Source: CAZEDU01 sp964511185 (lineage in GTDB: Bacteria > Myxococcota > Myxococcia > Myxococcales > Myxococcaceae). From it: DNA of 18,507 bases. Position numbers and translations under genes: made by a program. The stretch covers positions 1-18,507 of the forward strand of contig CAZEDU010000099.1 in NCBI GenBank assembly GCA_964511185.1, written 5' to 3'. Below, piece after piece: positions 13,601 through 18,507 of this stretch; the first letter of the stretch is position 1; every line of letters begins with the position of its first letter. The notes beneath the pieces are model-generated. The model was given only the letters and a program-made list of their open reading frames with translations, was not told the origin of the DNA and searched no databases.

Positions 13601-15593
13601 CACCGACGCGGCGATCTCGGCCTATCGCCGCGCCCTCGAGAAGGACCCGCTCCACGCGGGCGCGAGCCAAGGGCTGGAGGAGCTCTTGGCCAGCCAGGGG
13701 GGCACCACCGACCTGGCCGACCTTCACCTGCGCCGCGCGGCCGCGAAGCAGGCGCAGAAGGATCTGGACGCCGCCGCCGACGAGTGGGTCCTGGCCGCGC
13801 GCGTGTACATGAAGCTCGGCGACCCGGCGCAGGCGACGCGCGCGGTGACGCAAGCGCTCGCCTCGCGCGCGACGCACCCCGAGGCGCTCGAGGTGAAGGC
13901 CGACCTCGCCGCGGGCGCCAACCAGTGGGCCGAGGTGGCCGCGGCCCTGGCGGTGCGCGTGCAGCAAGGCGGCGAGGCGAAGCGGCTGTCGGGCCTGCAC
14001 CTGAAGCTCGGGTCGATCTACCAAGACCACCTGAGCGACGTGACGCGCGCCACCGCGCACCTACAGACCGCGCTCGCGGCCGACCCGGGCAACCTCGACG
14101 CGCTCGAGCGGCTCGCCGCCATCCACACCTTCTCGCGCAACTGGACGGGCGCCACCGACGCGCTGAAGCAGCTGCTCGAGCTGGAGGCCCGCCCCGACCG
14201 CCTGGCGCAGCACACGCTCGCGTTCGCGCGGGTGGTCGACGAAGGGCTGGGCGACGCGCCGCAGGCCGCCGCGCTCTACCAACGCGCGCTGCAGCTCGCG
14301 CCGGGGGACGCCGCGGTGACCGCGCGGCTGGTGCAGCTCTACGAGCGCACCGGCAACCTGCCCGAGCTGGTGAAGGCGCTGGAGGATCAAGCCGCCATCC
14401 AGAAGGACTCCAAGGGAGCGGTGGTCGTCTGGTTGAAGATCGGCGAGATCTCCGGCGGTCCGCTCGCGCAGCCCGCCAAGGCGATCGCCGCGTATCGGCG
14501 CGCGCTCGAGATCGACCCCACCTGCGTGCCGGCGCGCGCGGCGCTGGCCGAGCTGTTCGATCGCGACACGGCCAGCCGCGGCGAGGCGCTCGCGCAGCAC
14601 CGCGCCATTCTGCGGATCAACCCTGGCCACGGCGACAGCGTGCGCGCCCTGCTCCACCTCTTCCAGTCGAACGGGAGCCTCGACGCGGCGTTCTGCGCGG
14701 CGGCGGTGATGCAGTTCCTGCAAGAGACCGGCTCGAACGAGCAGGCGCTCTACGAGGAGCTCAAGGCCAAGGTGCCCGCGGAGACGCAGCAGCGGCTCGC
14801 GCCCGGCGACTGGACCCACCTGCTCCACCCGGCCGTGCCTCAGCCGGTGCTCGAGCTGTTCATGGCGGTCGGCGATCAGCTCTCGAAGATCCACCCGCCG
14901 CAGCTCGAGGGGCTGGGCGTGGACCGGAAGGCCGACCGGCTCAAGCCGGACCACGCCATCGCCAAGGCGCTCCGGGCGGCCACCGCCGTGCTGTCCGTCG
15001 AGGAGTACGAGCTCTACCAGTCGAAGCGAGGCTGGGTGACGCTCGAGGCCACCGAGCCGTTGAGCGTGTGCGTGTCGCAAGAGACCGTTCGGCGGTTCCA
15101 GGCGCGCGAGCAGCGTTTCCTATTCGGGCGCGCCGCGTTCGGTCTGTGGAGCAAGACCGCCATCGCGCGGCGGCTGTCGACCCAGGAGCTCGCGAGCCTG
15201 CTGGGCAACTCCGTTCGCATTCACTTCGGCTCCTACGCCGGGCTGGGGCAGCGCAACGACGAGATCAGCAAGCAGCTGCGGCGCGCGTACTCGCGCAAGG
15301 CGATCAAGGCGCTCGAAGGGCCGTCCTCGGCGATCGCGAGCGGGCCGCCTATCGATCTCAAGGCGGCGCTCGACGGGCTCGCCTTCACCGCGGATCGCGT
15401 GGGGCTCCTGCTCGCCGGAGACCCCGCCGTCGCCTTGGGCGCGCTGGTGCGCGAAGAGCTGGCAGGGGCGGGTCAGCCCACGCAGCTCCCCGCGGCGCTG
15501 AGCCGGCCCGACGTTCGGGAGCTCGTCGACTTCGCGCTGTCGGACGCGTTCTTCGCGCTGAGGAAGAAGCTGGGCTTCGCCGTCGGAGGCTAG
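10653..15593 (+). CDS. Very large cytoplasmic TPR-solenoid protein
   Basis: The protein has 1646 residues with no signal peptide or membrane segment. From about residue 25 to 1340 it is an almost continuous solenoid of TPR-like helix pairs; typical units are AALRYRAVLELDPAHATALG and AIAAYERVLSLSPSYLPALK. The units group into a super-repeat of about 110 residues of the form E-x-x-A-Y-Q/E-x-V-L-x-L-x-P ... A-L-x-x-L-Y ... W-x-x-L-I. The last 290 or so residues lack the TPR pattern and form a separate domain with ETVRRFQAREQRFLFGRAAF and a mixed helix-rich end. ATG 10653 (MSEPAAAPRP) is chosen; an in-frame start at 10620 would lie 18 bases after the terminator and has no ribosome site. Such proteins act as protein-binding scaffolds; the partner is unknown. 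It is transcribed alone. Confidence 0.88.
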   Translation: MSEPAAAPRPVSSPSADDQLRARVAGLEREAKALGNDPRAALLFYEAGLLWERLKNPRNAAVAYQASYKVSPRFVANLRAARKLFGEVGNWQMVTQLLDAEVAASTDRRVQAALLFEKAQILEQRLTRDEESNRALQACLDLAPADLSLLVQLEALFVEKNDHASLVRVYQLMAEQVADDVSRAQYLLSAALLLDDRLRKPEEAASLLRRAFAIERRDPVLLSAMRRLAQRENKPEELLAVLAAEAELAGPNAGPTHLEIAKVYERQGRREDALASLLAARRINPSDALVLSALAQHYEADGRYEDLSDILLSWLDSLADQAERVAINLRLAGLYEEHLKRDDEAALRYRAVLELDPAHATALGALGKLYHRNARWEDLIWVYEAELAVATEPKQKVGKAFKVGELLEQQLGRVEDAILRYQECLKLQPGHLPAQKALLRLFERQSRFAELVTMYEQDLLQTTDKEQAIATLNKIASLYEERLSDVDHAVDALKRILEIAPDHLPTIHNLARLYERGGRWAELIQSNETEATLSGDTKQILSLHHRNAEILEEQLGDRAGAIAAYERVLSLSPSYLPALKALGRLYAQESRWNDLARMYRAEAEIAPSTEQAAALIYKIGELAEQRLKDDAQALASYQEVLTLAPSYFPAMRALARLYRAQGAWESLIEVLRAEAANRIDPLERANALYQAAAIWEDVLDRKDRAIEGYQEVLRLTPGHPSAVRALERLFMAQGNVRDLIAELDRETQVGPLPSRVAAFSKLARLYLDRLSEPARAAQCCESLLALEPGHLGALVMLERIRSADRARRAETRARLAGAVSDGRLRSALQLAAEAEKGGASFRTQLQRAYLDQPADEADALVGLKLESALDQARDDETLLKLYEHRLHVTEAAPERVELYARIAELHERHARFDVAAQCHEKALELMPNLLTSLQGARRAWSQANQPARAHALLLQEADAAKDTGLAVEALLEAARIARDALQNTDAAISAYRRALEKDPLHAGASQGLEELLASQGGTTDLADLHLRRAAAKQAQKDLDAAADEWVLAARVYMKLGDPAQATRAVTQALASRATHPEALEVKADLAAGANQWAEVAAALAVRVQQGGEAKRLSGLHLKLGSIYQDHLSDVTRATAHLQTALAADPGNLDALERLAAIHTFSRNWTGATDALKQLLELEARPDRLAQHTLAFARVVDEGLGDAPQAAALYQRALQLAPGDAAVTARLVQLYERTGNLPELVKALEDQAAIQKDSKGAVVVWLKIGEISGGPLAQPAKAIAAYRRALEIDPTCVPARAALAELFDRDTASRGEALAQHRAILRINPGHGDSVRALLHLFQSNGSLDAAFCAAAVMQFLQETGSNEQALYEELKAKVPAETQQRLAPGDWTHLLHPAVPQPVLELFMAVGDQLSKIHPPQLEGLGVDRKADRLKPDHAIAKALRAATAVLSVEEYELYQSKRGWVTLEATEPLSVCVSQETVRRFQAREQRFLFGRAAFGLWSKTAIARRLSTQELASLLGNSVRIHFGSYAGLGQRNDEISKQLRRAYSRKAIKALEGPSSAIASGPPIDLKAALDGLAFTADRVGLLLAGDPAVALGALVREELAGAGQPTQLPAALSRPDVRELVDFALSDAFFALRKKLGFAVGG

Positions 15594-15856
15594 AAGTCCG
15601 TCAGGGCTCCACGACACCGAAGGTGCGCTGTTGCGTCGAAGAGTGCCTCCAACTCGTCTTCGGGCCAGCCGACTTCCAGGCCGTCGAAGTCCTTGGCCAG
15701 CTGCTTGAGCAGCCGCCGAAGGATGGTTTCGACCTCGGCCGCGGCGGAAGGCGGTAGAGGTTCGAAGTGCTCTCCTTGCCAAAGGCCTTCGGGCCGACGG
15801 CGCGCACGCCCAAGACAAGGGTAAAGGAAGTTCTCTTCGGCAGTCGACGGTGGCAG
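15590..15856 (-). pseudogene. Headless ORF fragment, probably part of an IS91-like transposase
   Basis: Directly after the stop of the upstream lipoprotein (TAA 15857-15859) the same frame stays open for about 88 codons to TAG 15592-15590, which overlaps the TPR gene's stop on the other strand. No ATG, GTG or TTG occurs in the first two thirds of the frame. The translation is protein-like and contains EHFEPLPPSAAAEVETILRR and LLKQLAKDFDGLEV. An F-x-P-L-P-P-(P/S)-x-x-x-E-V motif followed by a Leu/Arg helix is found in the middle of IS91-type (Y2_Tnp) transposases. The two other minus-strand frames here are Arg/Ser-rich and look like shadows. I read this as a remnant; the family is a moderate-to-low confidence inference. 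Confidence 0.4.
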
Positions 15857-16795
15857 TTACTCCAGCACACACCGAATCGGGATGTCGTCAGAGTCGAGCG
15901 AGGTGGCACCGTCACGGAAAGTGAGTTCGCGTTCGTTCAGATCCACGAAAACGCGATCGTTTGGCCCGCTGCTTTCGGAGGTCGCCATGCGAGCAGCCGT
16001 GTCGCTGAAAAGTGGCTGCTGCCAGATGGCGGGCTCGTTGGGATCAAGCAGCGTCACGGCCTCGACTGCGGTGGGGAGGCGACCTTTTCGATTCCCAACT
16101 CGCCATTCGGCGCACCGGGCAGGACCTTCACTTAGCTTCGCTCGGACTGTACTGCGTCGCCAAACGAGCCGGGTGGTCTTGTCGTGGAGTGCGTCGCCCT
16201 GCACGTCAAATCGGCTCACCTGCCATTCTACGCCCCAGCGCTCACCTGCTACGCAGCGACTGGATGCTTTCCTCTCCTCGTTCGATTGGATTTCCGCAGT
16301 GCCGTACTGAGCGTCCACGACGAATGCTGGTGACGAATCCGTCCAAAGGAACACCGTCCACATCGGCTGCTCCAGCGTGGGATCGGTGCCGACCGACGAT
16401 TTATTCCGACGAAAGTCGTTGAGCGATGCCAGCTCGATCAGAGTGGGCAGGCGCCATGGCTGACCGGTTCGCGAAGCGAGGTCCGCGCAGCGCTGCTTGG
16501 CATCGGCGAACGACAGGTTCGGTGCGAAGCGTCGCTCCCAAGAAATTTGAAGCGTCGGGCTGAAGGCGGTCTCCGAATCCGACGCGATCAGTGCTGCGGG
16601 CGGTGATGCAAGCCACGACCATGATCTCTGACTCGGTGAAGCGGGATCTGCCGGTGACTCGACGCTCGTCGACTCTTCATTCGGCAGAGGTGAATCGTTC
16701 CACAACTCGGGCGACTGCTCCTGGGGAGCGGTCGTAGTACCCCCGCATGCGGCCAACAAGACAGCGCCGATGGCTCCAACAACCCATGCTCGCAT
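15857..16795 (-). CDS. Lipoprotein with two DUF1566 (Lcl_C)-like domains
   Basis: The protein has 312 residues. ATG 16795 is chosen because it gives a classic lipoprotein signal (MRAWVVGAIGAVLLAACGG, Cys17) and CAGGAG lies 8 bases upstream; the frame is open to 16972 but that extension is Arg-rich and would overlap the preceding gene. After a Pro/Ser/Glu-rich linker (about 20-55) there are two related halves. The first has WRLPTLIELASLND near residue 113; the second has TTRLVWRRS then GRLPTAVEAVTLLD near 240. RLPT-x-x-E-x-x-x-L is the DUF1566/Lcl_C signature, a C-type-lectin-like fold found in many secreted proteins of this group. The ligand is unknown. It is the second gene of a two-gene unit, 71 bp after the FG-GAP lipoprotein. 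Confidence 0.82.
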   Translation of the reverse strand: MRAWVVGAIGAVLLAACGGTTTAPQEQSPELWNDSPLPNEESTSVESPADPASPSQRSWSWLASPPAALIASDSETAFSPTLQISWERRFAPNLSFADAKQRCADLASRTGQPWRLPTLIELASLNDFRRNKSSVGTDPTLEQPMWTVFLWTDSSPAFVVDAQYGTAEIQSNEERKASSRCVAGERWGVEWQVSRFDVQGDALHDKTTRLVWRRSTVRAKLSEGPARCAEWRVGNRKGRLPTAVEAVTLLDPNEPAIWQQPLFSDTAARMATSESSGPNDRVFVDLNERELTFRDGATSLDSDDIPIRCVLE

Positions 16796-16866
16796 TCGCA
16801 GACTCCTGACACTTCGACGGAAAGCGCGAAGACCTACAGCGATTCTCGGGGCCGGGTAGCGTTTCA

Positions 16867-17712
16867 TCAGCGGCTCGCGCTGCACGAAGTCGGCTCTTTT
16901 CCATCGAGCGGCAGCGCGTAGGCGTGGCATTTGTCGAATCGGTCGAAGGCGCGCAGCTCTTTCGCGCCGCACTCGAGCTTTTCGCCCAAGCAGACATTGT
17001 CCGGGCCCAGAAGCAATGTGGGTGGTCCGGGAGTCTTCGCGGTGAATGGCCCGAAGAACACTTGCGGCGGATCTTGTCCGAAGCAGGCTTCCTCTCCCTC
17101 ACCCGGCGCGAAGATGACAATGTCGGTCACGTCGTCGCCGTTTGCGTCGACGACGGCCCACTGTTCGCCGTACAGGTTGGCGAGCCCGCCATGGGTCTCT
17201 GCCGCGAACGTGTGATCTGCGTCGTTTTCGTTCCACACCCCGTTCGAAGCCAGCGGCCCGAGGAAAATAAAAACGCGCGATGCCCACCGCATTCCGACCA
17301 CCAAATCTGCGGTTCCGTCATCGTTCACGTCGGCCGCTTCCACCGAGATGAAGTAGCCGCCCCAAGTGTCGAACTCGACTGTGTGCATACCGCCGGTCGA
17401 AAGCGCGAGCTCGAGTCGGTAATGGTTGCCACTCTTCTGCAGGGCCGCGGCCTCGGAGTTGTCGTCGCCGTCGAGGTCGCCGATGGTGCCGTACCGCTGC
17501 TTCTCGTCGTAGTAGAGTCGTGTGGCGTTCGCGACGCAGCGGTCTTTCGCTGGCCGTTTGATCGGCGGCGACGACGGCTCGTTCGATCTCTGAGGTGCCG
17601 GGGTTGCCTGCTCCTCGGTGAGGGAGTCGTCGTTCGTCCCACTCCGGGGGAGACCGCAGGCGAGAAGACTCAAAGCTCCAACAACGAAGGCGACGGGCGT
17701 GAGTGCTTTCAT
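16867..17712 (-). CDS. FG-GAP/VCBS-repeat lipoprotein
   Basis: The protein has 281 residues from ATG 17712 (MKALTPVAFVVGALSLLACG; lipobox LLAC, Cys19); an in-frame GTG three codons earlier at 17721 cannot be excluded. Three calcium-loop motifs typical of FG-GAP/integrin-alpha-like beta-propeller blades are visible: GDLDGDDNSEAAAL, ADVNDDGTADLVVG and VDANGDDVTDIVIFAPG, with VFIFLGP and VFFGPF strands between. With only about three clear blades the propeller would be short for the family, which usually has seven. Several Cys in the last third (CFGQ, NVCLGEKLECG, KCHA) may pair. The product is probably surface-exposed and binds calcium. It may be transcribed with the following DUF1566 lipoprotein. 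Its start codon overlaps the remnant of an ATPase gene on the other strand. Confidence 0.82.
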   Translation of the reverse strand: MKALTPVAFVVGALSLLACGLPRSGTNDDSLTEEQATPAPQRSNEPSSPPIKRPAKDRCVANATRLYYDEKQRYGTIGDLDGDDNSEAAALQKSGNHYRLELALSTGGMHTVEFDTWGGYFISVEAADVNDDGTADLVVGMRWASRVFIFLGPLASNGVWNENDADHTFAAETHGGLANLYGEQWAVVDANGDDVTDIVIFAPGEGEEACFGQDPPQVFFGPFTAKTPGPPTLLLGPDNVCLGEKLECGAKELRAFDRFDKCHAYALPLDGKEPTSCSASR

Positions 17713-17851
17713 GCAAAGCACGGTCGATCAATTTCAGCCGTTGTCGGAAGCAATCTTTTCTGAACGGTTTTGTTTCGCCGGCCTAAACATGGATGCGAGC
17801 TTCTTCCTCTTCGGTCCTCGTGGGACGGGGAAGACGACGCTGCTTCGCTGA
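17711..17851 (+). pseudogene. 5' remnant of an AAA_14/DUF4143-type ATPase
   Basis: The plus-strand frame from ATG 17711 encodes 46 residues ending in MDASFFLFGPRGTGKTTLLR and then stops at TGA 17849-17851. The end is a textbook Walker A (GPRGTGKTT) preceded by SFFLFGPR, which is the characteristic start of the COG1373-like ATPases (AAA_14 followed by DUF4143) often carried on mobile or toxin-antitoxin-like loci. Everything after Walker A is missing, and the sequence changes abruptly to the SRPBCC remnant on the other strand. The 5' end overlaps the start of the FG-GAP lipoprotein gene. Confidence 0.6.
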
Positions 17852-17853
17852 TT

Positions 17854-18115
17854 ATCGTGCACGACCAACAACGTCTTGCCGTCCTTCTCGTCGAAGGTGA
17901 CCGTGGTGACTGTCTCGCCGGCGCCCCCCTCCTCGTTCGTCCAAACGAGGCGCGAGGGCGGCGTCACTTCGCGGTACGTGCCGTAGAAATCCATTGTCGA
18001 ATCCTCATGCCTCGAACACGATGCGCGCGGGCGCGTTGACGGTTCGCCTGACCACGAGCTCGCGCTCAGACGTCCGTTCGGCTGTCGTTGGGTTTCTATC
18101 GCTTCTTTCGACCAT
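17854..18115 (-). pseudogene. SRPBCC/AHSA1-family gene with internal deletion and lost 3' end
   Basis: ATG 18115 opens a 36-residue frame (MVERSDRNPTTAERTSER at its start) that contains VVRRTVNAPARIVFEA, the normal first strand and helix of SRPBCC/AHSA1 proteins, and then meets TGA at 18005-18007. The family continues in another frame a few bases later: STMDFYGTYREVTPPSRLVW, then TTVTFDEKDGKTLLVVHD, ending at about 17854 where the sequence becomes the reverse of the ATPase remnant. By comparison with the family, about 40 residues with the WW/GG-containing middle are missing at the internal join and the final helix (about 40-50 residues) is missing at the end. The product cannot fold normally. 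ArsR-plus-SRPBCC pairs like this are common; the ArsR partner is directly upstream and also damaged. Confidence 0.75.
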
Positions 18116-18133
18116 CGTTCTTCTCCTTCCGTC

Positions 18134-18388
18134 TCAGTTCATCTCTTCCAGTCGGTGAAGACCGAGCTTGCAGGTCCGGACGCGTCCGACCTTCTCCGTG
18201 GTGACCAGCCCGGCCTGCTCCAGGACACCGACGTGCTTCTTCATGCCCGTCAGGGTCATGTGGAACTTATCGGCGAGTTCGGTGATCGACGCGTCTGCAC
18301 GCCCGAGATGGTCCAGAACTCCGCGTCGGGTCGCGTCTGCAAGCGCAGCGAACGACGCGTCGAGGCGGGCGCTTGAATAATGAACCAA
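18134..18388 (-). CDS. ArsR-family winged-helix regulator, C-terminally truncated
   Basis: The frame gives 84 residues with a TTG start at 18388, while the family usually has about 110-120. The winged-helix domain is complete: DASFAALADATRRGVLDHLG, the recognition region FHMTLTGMKKHVGVLEQAG, and the wing VTTEKVGRVRTCKLG. It then ends abruptly as HRLEEMN and stop. After the stop the sequence reads as DGRRRT in the same frame, which matches the usual extreme C-terminus (KVDGRKK-type) of relatives, so about 30 residues of the dimerisation helix seem to have been deleted. The frame upstream of the TTG is open to the window edge and contains a transposase-like fragment, so the native promoter is probably lost. 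It may be a non-functional remnant. Confidence 0.7.
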   Translation of the reverse strand: MVHYSSARLDASFAALADATRRGVLDHLGRADASITELADKFHMTLTGMKKHVGVLEQAGLVTTEKVGRVRTCKLGLHRLEEMN

Positions 18389-18429
18389 CGGGTCCCCGAG
18401 CTCCGGGCCCGTCTTGATGAACCGCGAGA

Positions 18430-18507
18430 CAAAGACGCGCTCCGGGGCGAAGAGGCCGTGGAAACTCGTGAGGTGTTTGCCCTTCGGGGGAACCAGCGCG
18501 ACGAGCC
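18430..18507 (-). pseudogene. IS91-like transposase C-terminal fragment, runs off the window
   Basis: The minus-strand frame entering from the window edge reads LVALVPPKGKHLTSFHGLFA, followed by PERVFVSR, and then runs in frame into the ArsR gene without a stop. L-x-x-L-(V/I)-P-P-x-x-x-H-L-T-x-F-H-G-x-x-A-P is the signature near the C-terminus of IS91-type (Y2_Tnp) transposases. The family sequence normally continues with an N-terminal-Ala-rich linker and a CPxC zinc-like segment, neither of which is present, so this is a truncated end joined to the ArsR region. The join lies roughly between 18400 and 18445. Confidence 0.6.

Noticed and set aside
10802..15757. A 1651-codon plus-strand frame and a 1152-codon minus-strand frame (10602-14060) over the TPR gene
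   Set aside because: Both are Arg/Gly/Ala- or Leu/Arg/Val-rich shadows; only the frame from 10653 shows the TPR consensus and the expected GC3 bias.
16796..16972. An N-terminal extension of the DUF1566 lipoprotein
   Set aside because: It is Arg-rich, would hide the lipoprotein signal and overlap the preceding gene; ATG 16795 has a proper CAGGAG site.
1..18507. tRNA or rRNA genes
   Set aside because: No cloverleaf with a GTTCRA-like T-loop and no rRNA core sequence was noticed on either strand.

Overview
The window looks like chromosomal DNA from a myxobacterium (Myxococcota, probably Cystobacterineae-like). The reasons are very high GC with strong third-position bias, many lipoproteins and TPR proteins, an outer-membrane protein carrying thrombospondin type-3 calcium repeats, MJ0042-type zinc-ribbon and ComEA-like genes downstream of lysC, and remnants of an ArsR/SRPBCC gene pair of a type common in that group. 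This placement is inference from gene content; no rRNA or other phylogenetic marker is present.

Layout. (1) 1-1922: a partial repeat-rich probable lipoprotein on the minus strand, cut by the window edge, diverges from a CHAP/NlpC-P60-like lipoprotein on the plus strand. (2) 1944-8096, all minus strand: aspartate kinase (lysC) is transcribed first from a good sigma70-like promoter, then a membrane-anchored ComEA-like helix-hairpin-helix protein, a zinc-ribbon protein with eight TQ[MV]FG motifs, a single-pass TPR-like membrane protein, a family-2 glycosyltransferase with membrane helices and, after a 172-bp gap, an outer-membrane beta-barrel protein with TSP3 repeats. Short gaps and one ATGA overlap make the first five a likely operon. 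(3) 8230-9753, plus: histidine ammonia-lyase (hutH), divergent from lysC. (4) 9763-10104, minus: a small treble-clef-like zinc protein. (5) 10105-10652: a non-coding gap whose right half holds four consecutive perfect hairpins of 7-8 bp, the last followed by a T-run. This is a candidate structured small RNA with its own intrinsic terminator. (6) 10653-15593, plus: a 1646-residue cytoplasmic TPR solenoid with a non-TPR C-terminal domain. (7) 15590-18507, minus, less GC-rich and accessory in character: fragments with IS91-like transposase character at both edges, two cargo lipoproteins (a duplicated DUF1566/Lcl_C protein and an FG-GAP repeat protein), and decayed genes: a headless AAA ATPase start, an SRPBCC/AHSA1 gene with an internal deletion and a lost 3' end, and a C-terminally truncated ArsR regulator.

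How the parts may work together. LysC opens the aspartate-family amino-acid pathway and HutH begins histidine breakdown; they share only a divergent control region. The zinc-ribbon protein and the single-pass TPR-like protein are translationally coupled and may form a cytoplasm-to-membrane adaptor pair. The glycosyltransferase probably works at the inner membrane on an exported polysaccharide. The right end looks like a site of repeated mobile-element activity and deletion. The most promising undescribed items are the candidate RNA at 10430-10602, the TQ[MV]FG repeat protein, and the deletion-scarred right end.
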